Assembly: GCA_035544215.1 (NCBI GenBank)
Contig: DATKHY010000002.1
Span: 1 to 40,210, forward strand
Direction of reading: 5' to 3'
Source of the DNA: Candidatus Binatia bacterium
GTDB lineage: Bacteria > Vulcanimicrobiota > Vulcanimicrobiia > Vulcanimicrobiales > Vulcanimicrobiaceae
DNA length: 40,210 bases
Shown: piece after piece, positions 32,521 through 40,015 of the stretch
Position numbering within the stretch: position 1 is the first letter of the stretch
How the letters are laid out: each line of letters starts with the position of its first letter
Notes under the pieces: generated by a model
Databases searched by the model: none
Told to the model about the DNA's origin: nothing
What the model saw: the letters and a program-made list of their open reading frames with translations, nothing else
Made by a program: the position numbers and the translations under genes

Positions 32521-33966
32521 ATGAACAAAACCTTGGCCACTGTGGCCTTGGCAGCCGTGCCGGCGCTGCTGCTGAGCGCCTGCAACGGCAGCGCGGGCGG
32601 AGGCAACTCCGCAATCGCGCCGCTTCCGAACTCCTCGCAGGCTTCGCACGCAACGCGCGTTCGCGGTCTCGACAACGGTCCCAACGATCTCCACGCGGGC
32701 GGCGCGACGTTCCCAGCGTACGCGTACAACCTCGCGAGCCAACCCGCCGGCCTCTACAATCAGCCGCAGGCGCCTCCGGGACAGGGTTCGCTCTTCTATT
32801 CCGTGCCGACGAAGGGCACGATCTTCTACTGTCTGACCGGCAGCGGCTACGGCCGAGCCGAGTTCACCACGAACAACGGCACCGCGACGACGGCTTGCGC
32901 GCCGCTGGGCGCGTCGCCGACGGGATTCGGCGGACGTCAGGATCCGCTCGACTTCGTGGGCAGCGACGTCGCGCTCAAGTCGAGCGAGTACACGACGTAT
33001 AAAGCGAATCGCGAGTCGGGCACCAAGACCTGGGGCGAGCCCTTCGAGTTTCCGACCATCGGCGGTCCGATCGTGTTCGGCTTCCGTCCGCAAGACTTCG
33101 CGGTCTCGCAGATCAAGCTGTCGCAATGGACCTACTGCGCGATCGTCAACGGCACGATCAGCGACTGGAACGACGGCGCGATCACGCAGGACAACGGCGG
33201 CTCGGTGACCGGCGGCTCGTCGCAGACGATCACGTTCTACTTCCGCTCGGACAGCAGCGGAACGAGCTTCCTGTTTACCAACCATCTGAACACGGCGTGC
33301 AACATCACGTTCAAGCCGCCGTACAACAAGGCCCCGTACGGCGGTCCGAGCCGCAGCGCCGCGTGGACCTTCGGCGTCAACAGCGTCTGGCCGGGCCCCG
33401 GATCGTCGGGCGACCCGAACCCGCGCTTCATCGGCGAGAGCGGTAACCCGGGCGTGCTCGCGGCCATCCAGACGACGCCGTTTGGCACCGGTTACGTCGA
33501 GGGCGCGTACGCGGCCTCGGCCAATCCGGCGGTCGGCCAGGCGCTTCTGCAGAACGGCTTCGCGAACGGTCAGGCGATCTTCACGAATCCTACCAACAAG
33601 AAGCAGGTGAAGAACGCGCTGAAGAAGGTCAACGCTCGCTCGATCACCTACGGTGAGGGCAGCGACGGCCAGCCGCTCGGCACGAGCGCCCCGTGGTGCG
33701 TCCTGTACATCGATCCGAAGAACTTCGTTAGCCCGCCATCGAACACGTACCCCATCGTCGGCGTGAGCTACTGGCTGTTCTACGGTCAGAACAACGGCAT
33801 CCACGTCTCGGACAAGAAGAAACTCATCAACTGGCTCGCAACATCGAGCGCGGCCAACCGCATCACCAACAGGCTCGAGTACATTCCGCTGCCGCTCAGC
33901 GTCCATACAGCGATCGTAAACGCGCTGAATGGAAACGGCGGCAGCCAACCCGCGTGTCTGCAGTAG
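32521..33966 (+). CDS. PstS-like phosphate-binding lipoprotein (orphan)
   Basis: The 481-residue lipoprotein has Cys21 in LLSAC. It follows the PstS/SBP type II pattern: LHAGGATFPAYAY (Thr63 in the phosphate-contact GATFP loop), LDFVGSDVALK (Ser148-Asp149, equivalent to the GASD loop), and FYFRSDSSGTSFLFTNHL (Arg242 to Thr248, the phosphate-gripping RSDGSGT motif). It is longer than usual PstS (about 340 residues), with extra Cys/Asn-rich insertions (FYCLTGSGYG, CAPLGAS, CLQ end). In the family the protein binds phosphate in the periplasm and passes it to PstCAB, but none of those genes is present here. I chose ATG 32521 with GAGG 9 nt upstream. ATG 32506 would overlap the previous stop by 4 nt like its neighbours. 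Confidence 0.82.
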   Translation: MNKTLATVALAAVPALLLSACNGSAGGGNSAIAPLPNSSQASHATRVRGLDNGPNDLHAGGATFPAYAYNLASQPAGLYNQPQAPPGQGSLFYSVPTKGTIFYCLTGSGYGRAEFTTNNGTATTACAPLGASPTGFGGRQDPLDFVGSDVALKSSEYTTYKANRESGTKTWGEPFEFPTIGGPIVFGFRPQDFAVSQIKLSQWTYCAIVNGTISDWNDGAITQDNGGSVTGGSSQTITFYFRSDSSGTSFLFTNHLNTACNITFKPPYNKAPYGGPSRSAAWTFGVNSVWPGPGSSGDPNPRFIGESGNPGVLAAIQTTPFGTGYVEGAYAASANPAVGQALLQNGFANGQAIFTNPTNKKQVKNALKKVNARSITYGEGSDGQPLGTSAPWCVLYIDPKNFVSPPSNTYPIVGVSYWLFYGQNNGIHVSDKKKLINWLATSSAANRITNRLEYIPLPLSVHTAIVNALNGNGGSQPACLQ

Positions 33967-34739
33967 ACGCTCCGAAGGCCAACACGCGCGCCGCATTCGT
34001 GCGGCGCGCGTGCGCCCTTCTCTGTATCGCCGCGGGCGGCGGGTGCGGCGGCTCGAGCTCCTCGTCCTCGACGATGCCGTCGGTCTCGAGCAATATCTTG
34101 GTGCGGTTCGCCGACGGGGCGCCGTCGCTCAAGACGCTCATCAACGGCTATCCGACCGACATCGGCGCCGCGTATCTGCAAGCCAACGGAAAGACCGTCG
34201 CATCATCGTTCGTCTACGGCACGCTGACCACGTTCGTGATGCTGCCCGCGGGCACGCTGTCGCTCAAGGCGCTCGATACGACCGGCTACTTCGTGGGCCC
34301 GCTCAAGACGCCGGCGTTGACGGCCGGGAACCGCTACACGCTCGTCGTGGCCGGAGCGTACCCCAACTACGGCGTGCTGGTATTTACGGAGCCGAAAGCG
34401 TCGAGCGGCGCGCAGCTGTCGCTTTACGAGGCGTCTCCGACGGTTCCGTCGGCGGACTTCGGGAGTTTCAGCGCGTCGACGCACACGAACTTCAAGAAGC
34501 TCGGCAGCGCGCAGTTCGGCAGCGTCGCGACGGTTTCGCTCGGAAGCGCCGCATCGAACCTCGGGGGGTATGCCGGGAAGGCGAGCGCGCCGCTCGGGAC
34601 GCTCACGCTGCGCCAAATCAATCCCTTCGATCGGCGCAACGTCTTGCCGTATCACCGCGCCGCGCGGCTGTCGCTCTTCTTGTTCGATCCGAAGTCCGGC
34701 AGCACCGTCGGCCCCGTCTTTGGGAGCCTCGATCGATGA
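33954..34739 (+). CDS. DUF4397-like lipoprotein in the receptor operon
   Basis: The 261-residue exported protein has a signal segment with Cys31 (RRACALLCIAAGGGC) and a Ser-rich linker. The mature domain (about residues 46-185) reads ILVRFADGAPSLKTLINGYP, then SFVYGTLTTFVMLPAGTLSL and RYTLVVAGAYPNYGVLVFTE, a beta-sandwich layout like DUF4397, a domain of unknown function in secreted and anti-sigma-like proteins. GTG 33954 overlaps the PstS-like stop by 13 nt. GTG 33999 (MRRACALL) is an equally plausible start giving a shorter, more typical signal. It sits between the PstS-like gene and a propeller lipoprotein gene in the same transcript. Function unknown. Confidence 0.65.
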   Translation: MSAVDAPKANTRAAFVRRACALLCIAAGGGCGGSSSSSSTMPSVSSNILVRFADGAPSLKTLINGYPTDIGAAYLQANGKTVASSFVYGTLTTFVMLPAGTLSLKALDTTGYFVGPLKTPALTAGNRYTLVVAGAYPNYGVLVFTEPKASSGAQLSLYEASPTVPSADFGSFSASTHTNFKKLGSAQFGSVATVSLGSAASNLGGYAGKASAPLGTLTLRQINPFDRRNVLPYHRAARLSLFLFDPKSGSTVGPVFGSLDR

Positions 34740-35815
34740 AAGCCTCCTCGTATTTTGTACTGCTGGTCGCGCTGGCCGGCGCCGTCGCGGCGATCTCTGG
34801 GTGCGGGACGACGGGTCCGGCGCCGATCGGCGTCTCGAACCCGCCGCAGCCCACATCCACGCCCGCCGCGCACTGGCTGTACGTCGACCACAACGGCACG
34901 TTTTTTGCATACACGCTTCCGCTGACGGCGCAGTCGCGGCCGGTGCGCACGCTGCAAGAATGGCCGGGCCTCGGCTTTGCGCCGCAGATCGCCGTGGATC
35001 CGTACGGCAGCGTCGCGCTCACGAGCCCCAAGACGATCCGCGTGTTTCATCCGCCTATTCTCTCGTTCGCGCGCTCGCACGCGCGGCTCAGCATACCGCT
35101 CACGCCGGCGATAACCGAGATCGGCCTGTCCGGCGCGGACCTCGTCGACATCGAGTACGACCCGAATCAAAACCTGTGGCTCCTCAACAACCTGGGCGGA
35201 GAGGTCTCCGAACTGCAGGCGCCGCTCCGGAAGAATAGCGTGGCCGCCGTCACGATACAGTTCGGCGCGCCGGGCTCGAAGACGGCCGGTTTCTCAACGC
35301 TGTTCCAGGCGCGCTTCGACGTCAACGCCGCGCTGTACGTCTACGCGAGCAACGGGCAGCGAGCGCGCCTGTTCAAGGTCGGCTTCCCGTATGCCAAGCC
35401 GCCCGGATCGATCGGGTTGAACATCCTTCAGTCCGACTTCGTGGACTCGAGCCAATGGCCGCCGACGGCGCCGGTGCAGCCGTCGCTGCTCTTGGGTCAG
35501 TATTTTGGTCCGCTGCGGTCGCCGCATCCCGGCTCGCCTCCGTCTCCCCCGGTCGACGTGATGAGCCAGTTTCAGGAGCCGCTCAACCAGCAGAACCGCG
35601 GTCTCTTTCCGGACGAGCACGCCGACACCATCGTCGGAGCGCTGATCGCGGATCCCCCGCGCGGCGCCTTCTACACGCTGGATGCCGCCGATGGCCGCCT
35701 CAACGTCTACGGTTTGCCGATGCGCAGCCATGCGACGCCGGCGATATCCCTGCGCTGCCTCGCAACAGGCGGAAACTGCAGCCAGAAGATCGAGCACCTG
35801 TTCTTGGCGCCCTAG
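34736..35815 (+). CDS. Beta-propeller-like lipoprotein, last gene of the receptor operon
   Basis: The 359-residue lipoprotein has Cys23 in AISGC. The mature part has loose propeller motifs: HWLYVDHNGTFFAYTLPLTA, IAVDPYGSVALTS, IEYDPNQNLWLLNNLGGEVSE, VNAALYVYASNGQRARLFKV and AFYTLDAADGRLNVYG. These resemble NHL-type blades but with weaker conservation than in the neighbouring 30527 protein. A long Pro-rich segment near residue 262 (LRSPHPGSPPSPP) interrupts the repeats. The start ATG 34736 overlaps the previous stop by 4 nt (ATGA). The frame remains open upstream to 33929, but that part lies over the DUF4397-like gene and is not coding. Confidence 0.72.
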   Translation: MKASSYFVLLVALAGAVAAISGCGTTGPAPIGVSNPPQPTSTPAAHWLYVDHNGTFFAYTLPLTAQSRPVRTLQEWPGLGFAPQIAVDPYGSVALTSPKTIRVFHPPILSFARSHARLSIPLTPAITEIGLSGADLVDIEYDPNQNLWLLNNLGGEVSELQAPLRKNSVAAVTIQFGAPGSKTAGFSTLFQARFDVNAALYVYASNGQRARLFKVGFPYAKPPGSIGLNILQSDFVDSSQWPPTAPVQPSLLLGQYFGPLRSPHPGSPPSPPVDVMSQFQEPLNQQNRGLFPDEHADTIVGALIADPPRGAFYTLDAADGRLNVYGLPMRSHATPAISLRCLATGGNCSQKIEHLFLAP

Positions 35816-35861
35816 AGAACCCAGACCGGCGGCGCGGGCGGCCGCGTCGAAGCAGTTCGGC

Positions 35862-36860
35862 GTGCGCGCCATGACGCTCGAGCGGCCCGCGCCGATCGAA
35901 ACGAATCCGCTGCGACTGACGGATAGGCCGAAGCCGGCGCCGGCGCCCGGCGAGATTTGCGTGCGCGTCCGCGCGTGCGGCGTTTGCCGGACGGATCTGC
36001 ACGTCGCCGAGGGCGACCTCGCGCCGAAGCACCGCGGCATCGTTCCCGGCCACGAGATCGTCGGCGTCGTCGAGCAGGCCGGTGCGGGCAGCGAGCGATT
36101 CGCCGTCGGATCGCGCGTCGGCATCGCATGGCTGCGCCAGACCGACGGGACGTGCGAGTACTGCCGTAGCGGACGCGAGAATCTCTGCCCCAACGCGCTC
36201 TTCACCGGTTGGGATCGCGACGGCGGGTACGCCGAATACGCGGTCGTGCGCGAAGATTTCGCGTATCGTCTTCCCGACGAGATCGACGACGAGCACGCCG
36301 CGCCGCTCCTGTGCGCCGGCATCATCGGGTTTCGCGCCATCAAACGCGCCGGGGTCGCACCGGGCGCCACGGTGGGGCTGTACGGGTTCGGCGGCTCGGC
36401 GCATCTGGCGCTGCAGGTGCTGCGGCATTGGAACTGTCGCGTGTTCGTCATGAGCCGCGGCGGAATCCATCGCGACCTCGCGCAGGAGCTCGGAGCAGAT
36501 TGGATCGGCGACGCCTCCGAGGCTCCGCCGGCGCCGCTAGACGCGGCCATTTTATTCGCGCCGGCCGGCGAGCTCGTGCCAACGATCATGTCGGCGTTGC
36601 GGCGCGGCGGCGTGCTGGCGATCGCCGGAATTTATGTCACGCAGATTCCACCGCTCGACTACGCCGCGCAACTGTTCGAGGAGAGAGAGATCCGCAGCGT
36701 CACCGCCAACACCCGCGCGGACGGCGAGGAGTTCCTCGCCATCGCCGGCGCGATACCGATACGATCTATGACGGTGGGAATGCACCTGGAAGACGCGAAC
36801 CGCGCACTCAACATGCTCAAGCACGACGAGCTTCGCGGCGCTGCGGTGTTGCACGTATGA
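35862..36860 (+). CDS. Zinc-dependent alcohol dehydrogenase (MDR superfamily)
   Basis: The 332-residue enzyme has a GroES-like catalytic domain and a Rossmann NAD(P) domain. The catalytic zinc ligands are Cys42 (RACGVCRTDLH), His64 and Glu65 (VPGHEIVG), with Cys in LLCAGIIGFRAI completing the site. The structural-zinc loop reads DGTCEYCRSGRENLC: Cys98, Cys101 and Cys109 are present, but the first position (95) is Asp, not Cys. The nucleotide-binding turn is GLYGFGGSAH. I chose GTG 35862 because MRAMTLE is the usual start in this group. ATG 35871 is the alternative. The gene begins 46 bp after the propeller gene and overlaps the next gene by 4 nt. It oxidises alcohols or reduces aldehydes. Substrate not readable. 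Confidence 0.87.
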   Translation: MRAMTLERPAPIETNPLRLTDRPKPAPAPGEICVRVRACGVCRTDLHVAEGDLAPKHRGIVPGHEIVGVVEQAGAGSERFAVGSRVGIAWLRQTDGTCEYCRSGRENLCPNALFTGWDRDGGYAEYAVVREDFAYRLPDEIDDEHAAPLLCAGIIGFRAIKRAGVAPGATVGLYGFGGSAHLALQVLRHWNCRVFVMSRGGIHRDLAQELGADWIGDASEAPPAPLDAAILFAPAGELVPTIMSALRRGGVLAIAGIYVTQIPPLDYAAQLFEEREIRSVTANTRADGEEFLAIAGAIPIRSMTVGMHLEDANRALNMLKHDELRGAAVLHV

Positions 36861-37537
36861 TTCGATTCGTTTGCGGCGCCGCGATCGTGGCGCTCGCGGC
36901 CTGCAGCGGCGCGTTCGGCGAGCGTGCGCGCGAAGATTTTCATCAGGCGCTCGACGTTAGTGCGGGCGCGACGGTGCACGTGGACAACATCGCGGGCAGC
37001 GTCAAGATCGCCGCGTGGTCGAAGCCGATCGTAGACGTTCGCGCGACGAAATACGGCAACGACGCGCCGGAGCTGCGCTCGGTGACGATCGAGGTTCGCA
37101 GTGCGGGCAAAGACGTGTTCGTCAAGACGAACTACCAGGGGCTGCACCACGGCACGGTGCGCTACCGAATCGCGGTTCCGGCGGATGCATCTTTGGATAT
37201 CTCGAACGTCGCCGGCACCGTCGACCTCGCCGGTACCGGCGGCGACGTCACGGTGGAGACGCAGGCCGGGGCGATTACGGCGGACGTCGGGCGCGTGGCC
37301 GGAAACCGCGCGATCGACCTGCGCGCCACTACCGGCGCCGTCGAACTCTCGATCGCCCCGAACAGCGACGCCTCGATCGCGGCGTCCAGCGCCGTCGGAG
37401 ACATCACCAGCCGCATCCCGGGCGTCGCGGCGAGCCGCGAGAACCTCATCGGCGCCCGCGCGAGCGGGATGATCGGAACGGGGAGCGGCCGGATCCGCGT
37501 CGGCACCACGACCGGCGCGATCACCTTGCAATTCTAA
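36857..37537 (+). CDS. DUF4097-family (putative adhesin-like) lipoprotein
   Basis: The 226-residue lipoprotein has Cys16 in LAAC. The mature chain is a ladder of short beta strands: VHVDNIAGSVKIAAWSKPIV, LDISNVAGTVDLAGTGGDVT, VETQAGAITADVGRVAG, DLRATTGAVELSIAPNSDAS, SSAVGDITSR, GRIRVGTTTGAITLQF. That repeating xxGxVxVxT pattern is the mark of the DUF4097 beta-helix-like family, whose molecular role is not known. ATG 36857 overlaps the alcohol dehydrogenase stop by 4 nt, so the two are probably translated together. An open frame upstream to 36209 lies inside the dehydrogenase gene and is discounted. Confidence 0.78.
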   Translation: MIRFVCGAAIVALAACSGAFGERAREDFHQALDVSAGATVHVDNIAGSVKIAAWSKPIVDVRATKYGNDAPELRSVTIEVRSAGKDVFVKTNYQGLHHGTVRYRIAVPADASLDISNVAGTVDLAGTGGDVTVETQAGAITADVGRVAGNRAIDLRATTGAVELSIAPNSDASIAASSAVGDITSRIPGVAASRENLIGARASGMIGTGSGRIRVGTTTGAITLQF

Positions 37538-37582
37538 TTCAACGTATGTACGGCGTTGACGCGTTAACGCCGCAATCTTTGC

Positions 37583-37594
37583 CATAATGGCGGG
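37583..37594 (+). promoter_or_regulatory. Candidate leaderless promoter of the first tandem lipoprotein gene
   Basis: CATAAT (37583-37588) is followed by six bases and ATG 37595. TTGACG (37556-37561) lies upstream but with a 21-nt spacer, longer than usual. The short gap to the ATG suggests transcription starting at the start codon. Confidence 0.45.
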
Positions 37595-38641
37595 ATGAAG
37601 GCTTCCACCGTCTTAACCACGGCTGCCGTCGCGTTTCTCGCGGCGTGTTCCGGCAGCGCGAGATCCCCCCAGGCGCTCTACGCCCTCCCCGCCGTCAACC
37701 AAGCCCCGCAGCGGTCGGACTATGCGACCGTCGTACCGCCGCAACTGCGCCCCATCGGCGGCGCGGCGGCGTTGCCGTTGACGCTCGAGCCGAGCGCGCT
37801 GAGCGCCGGGGGAATCTACGCCAGCGAGTTCTACGCGACCGACATCTGGGGATTTCCGATTGCGAACAAGCACAATCGCAAGGCGATGTGCGTCGTCACG
37901 CACGTCCTAGGCGCCAACGGCATCGCGGTCGACGCTAGCGGCAACCTGATCGATCCCGACGGCGGTACGGACACGGTCATCGTCTTCAAGGGTGGAAAGA
38001 TGTGCGGACCCAAGCTGGGCGAGGTCAAGGATCCGTATGGGCAGCCTTCAGACGCGGCGAGCGCGGACGCCGCTAACGGAACGATCGTCGTCGCGAACAT
38101 CACCGACAAGAACAAGACGCCCGGCAGCGTCACGCGTTGCACGCTCGCGCACGGGTGCAAGACAAACCTCAAAAGCTCCAACATGGATGAAGTCGCCGGC
38201 GTCGCGCTTGCCAAAAACGGCGACTGCTGGGCGTCGGCAAGCAATTCGAACGGTACGGCGACGCTGACGTACTTCAAGGGTTGTCTCGCTCCCGGCAAAA
38301 GGGCGACCGGCTACCGCAACGCCTACTACGGCGGTCTCGACATCGACAACCAGGGGAACCTCGTTTCGCTGAGCTACTCGGATGCGAAGCTCTACGTCTA
38401 CAAGGGATGCAATCCCAAGTGCACGCTGGTTGGCGGACCCTTCGCGATGAAGGGCGAGGCCACGTTCGGCCACTTGAACGCCGCCTCCACCAAGCTGGTC
38501 ACCGGCGACTATCAGTACGGCCAAATCGACGTCTACAACTACAGCCCCCACAAGGTCCGGTTCGCGTACAGCTTCAACCGGGGCTTCAGCCCCAGCGAGC
38601 TCGTCGAGGGGGCCGCGTTCAACCCGCGATCGACCGAATAG
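37595..38641 (+). CDS. Cysteine-containing propeller lipoprotein, tandem copy 1
   Basis: The 348-residue lipoprotein has Cys18 in LAAC. It shares with the next two genes a common plan: an anchor and spacer, GIYASEFYATDIWGFPI, a VDASGNLIDPD-type blade, GGKMCGP, DPYGQPSDAASAD, DEVAGVALAKNGDCWAS, FKGCLAPGK, YYGGLDIDNQGNLVSLS, YVYKGCNPKC, and a terminal YSFNRGFSPSELVEGAAFNP. About nine cysteines follow the lipid Cys, and several match the positions in copy 2, so disulfides are likely. The blade spacing fits a six- or seven-bladed NHL-like propeller. Function unknown. This copy is the most divergent of the three, mainly in its N-terminal spacer. Confidence 0.75.
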   Translation: MKASTVLTTAAVAFLAACSGSARSPQALYALPAVNQAPQRSDYATVVPPQLRPIGGAAALPLTLEPSALSAGGIYASEFYATDIWGFPIANKHNRKAMCVVTHVLGANGIAVDASGNLIDPDGGTDTVIVFKGGKMCGPKLGEVKDPYGQPSDAASADAANGTIVVANITDKNKTPGSVTRCTLAHGCKTNLKSSNMDEVAGVALAKNGDCWASASNSNGTATLTYFKGCLAPGKRATGYRNAYYGGLDIDNQGNLVSLSYSDAKLYVYKGCNPKCTLVGGPFAMKGEATFGHLNAASTKLVTGDYQYGQIDVYNYSPHKVRFAYSFNRGFSPSELVEGAAFNPRSTE

Positions 38642-38854
38642 GGCCCCAAAAGGGTCAGAAAAATTGACGAGGATGCAGGATTCCGGCACCTTGGACCAAA
38701 GGACAGGCCTCCCTAGGTCTCAGACGGAGTTTTGCGGATGCCCCAACCACTGGAGTGCACCTCGGTTCAATTACCGGCCATCCGCTTAACCGCCGCGGCG
38801 GAAGCTCTCGAAGGCCTAGCACTTCCCTAACTACAAATAAGGAGAATTCTCCCT
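38642..38854 (+). promoter_or_regulatory. Structured 5' leader of tandem lipoprotein copy 2
   Basis: The 213-bp gap holds several predicted hairpins in order. AGGCCT (38705-38710) pairs with AGGTCT (38715-38720). GCGGATG (38734-38740) pairs with CATCCGC (38779-38785), enclosing CACT/AGTG (38748-38757). GCTT plus CCGCC pair with GGCGG plus AAGC (38784-38805). The ribosome site AAGGAG (38839-38844) lies in the palindrome GGAGAATTCTCC (38841-38852), so GGAG can pair with CTCC and hide it. No match to a known riboswitch core was recognised. A promoter is not evident. Confidence 0.45.
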
Positions 38855-39913
38855 ATGCGTTTGTTATCAGCAGCGGTCTGTACATCAGTCGCTGCAGCGC
38901 TTCTCGCCAGCTGCTCGGGCGGCAACCTGGGGTCGATGACCTCATCGGTTCCGGGCACCGGCAGCAGCGCATCTAAGTACCAGGCGCTGCACAAGGCTGG
39001 TGCTGTCAGCATCATCCCGAAGTCGGCGCTGCCCAAGGGGCCGGTGAAGCTCAAGGGACGCCAGGCTCCGCCTCAAGAGATGAAGGGCATCTACGTCGCC
39101 CAGTTCTTCGGATCGACCGTTAACGGTTACACGAAGAACAACAGCGGCAACGGCGCAGCCATCTGCACCGTGCCGGGCGGCAGTGTCAACAACGTCGCCA
39201 CGGACACCGCGGGCAACCTGATCGTTCCCGATGCGTTCAGCGGCGTAGTCGTCTACCCCGGCCCGACGATGTGCGGATCGGGATCACCGACGACCATCAC
39301 CGACAGCTATGGTCAGGCCTCTGACGCAGCGGCGGTCAACGCCCTCACCGGCACGACCGTCGTCGGCAACATCCTCGGCCCTGGCTACGTGATTGCCTGC
39401 ACCAGCGGCGTCTGCAGCCAGCTCACGCCGAGCTCGCAAGGCATCGGCGAAGTCGCCGGTGTCGCCATGGACGCAGCCGGCGATTGCTGGGCTGACTCCT
39501 ACAACGCCGCGTTCACGGCCGTCGTGCTCACGTACTGGGCCGGCTGCTCGGGAACGGGTCAGAACGCCACCGGCTGGTCGAACACCGGCTACGGCGGTAT
39601 CGACGTCGACAACTCGGGCAACATCGTGTCCTTCAACTGGCACGGCTCGGCCGGCACGGACCTCTGGGTCTACTCGGGATGCAACCCGGCCTGCACCGGC
39701 GTCAGCGACAACACGCTCACGAACAACACGGCGATCTTCGGCCACATCGGCAAGCATGGCCAGCGCCTCGTTGCCGGTGCGTACCTGAAGGGTCAGGCTG
39801 ACATCTATCAGTACAGCCCGAGCACGCTCACATACTACTACAGCTTCAACAACGGTCTGTCTGTTACGGGCGACACCGAAGGCGCCGCCTACAGCCCGTC
39901 CTCGAAGAAGTAG
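38855..39913 (+). CDS. Cysteine-containing propeller lipoprotein, tandem copy 2
   Basis: The 352-residue lipoprotein has Cys20 in LLASC. A spacer (GSMTSSVPGTGS, then KAGAVSIIPKSALPKGP) is nearly identical to that of copy 3 at 40016. The propeller part parallels copy 1: GIYVAQFFGSTVNGYTK, TDTAGNLIVPDAFSGVVVY, PTMCGS, DSYGQASDAAAVN, GEVAGVAMDAAGDCWADS, YWAGCSGTGQ, GYGGIDVDNSGNIVSFNW, VYSGCNPACTG, YYYSFNNGLSVTGDTEGAAY. The paired cysteines in MCG, DCW, GCS and GCNPAC are conserved with copy 1. Function unknown; a surface-exposed or periplasmic binding propeller is likely. The leader and ribosome site suggest post-transcriptional control. A strong terminator follows. Confidence 0.78.
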   Translation: MRLLSAAVCTSVAAALLASCSGGNLGSMTSSVPGTGSSASKYQALHKAGAVSIIPKSALPKGPVKLKGRQAPPQEMKGIYVAQFFGSTVNGYTKNNSGNGAAICTVPGGSVNNVATDTAGNLIVPDAFSGVVVYPGPTMCGSGSPTTITDSYGQASDAAAVNALTGTTVVGNILGPGYVIACTSGVCSQLTPSSQGIGEVAGVAMDAAGDCWADSYNAAFTAVVLTYWAGCSGTGQNATGWSNTGYGGIDVDNSGNIVSFNWHGSAGTDLWVYSGCNPACTGVSDNTLTNNTAIFGHIGKHGQRLVAGAYLKGQADIYQYSPSTLTYYYSFNNGLSVTGDTEGAAYSPSSKK

Positions 39914-39950
39914 AAGTAAACTAAACAACTCGATACGCGAGTATGCAAAT

Positions 39951-39986
39951 GGGGTGGCCGGCGGATGCTGGCCACCCTCTTTGTTT
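39951..39986 (+). terminator. Intrinsic terminator after tandem lipoprotein copy 2
   Basis: GGGTGGCCGGC (39952-39962) pairs with GCTGGCCACCC (39967-39977), one G-U pair included, round a GGAT loop, and is followed by TCTTTGTTT. It lies 38 bases after the stop codon and separates copy 2 from copy 3. Confidence 0.85.
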
Positions 39987-40015
39987 CTCGGACGTCATGT
40001 GAAGGAGCAACGATC

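Noticed and set aside
32521-33966. A complete Pst phosphate ABC transporter
   Set aside because: Only the binding protein is present. No permease or ATPase gene is found in the flanking 7 kb.
30947-33996. Two minus-strand open frames of more than 500 codons opposite the propeller and PstS-like genes
   Set aside because: The composition is Arg-heavy with no domain text. The plus-strand genes have signal peptides, coupled starts and family motifs.
33929-34735. Upstream extension of the propeller lipoprotein frame that begins at 34736
   Set aside because: It lies over the DUF4397-like gene. The signal peptide and 4-nt overlap start at 34736.
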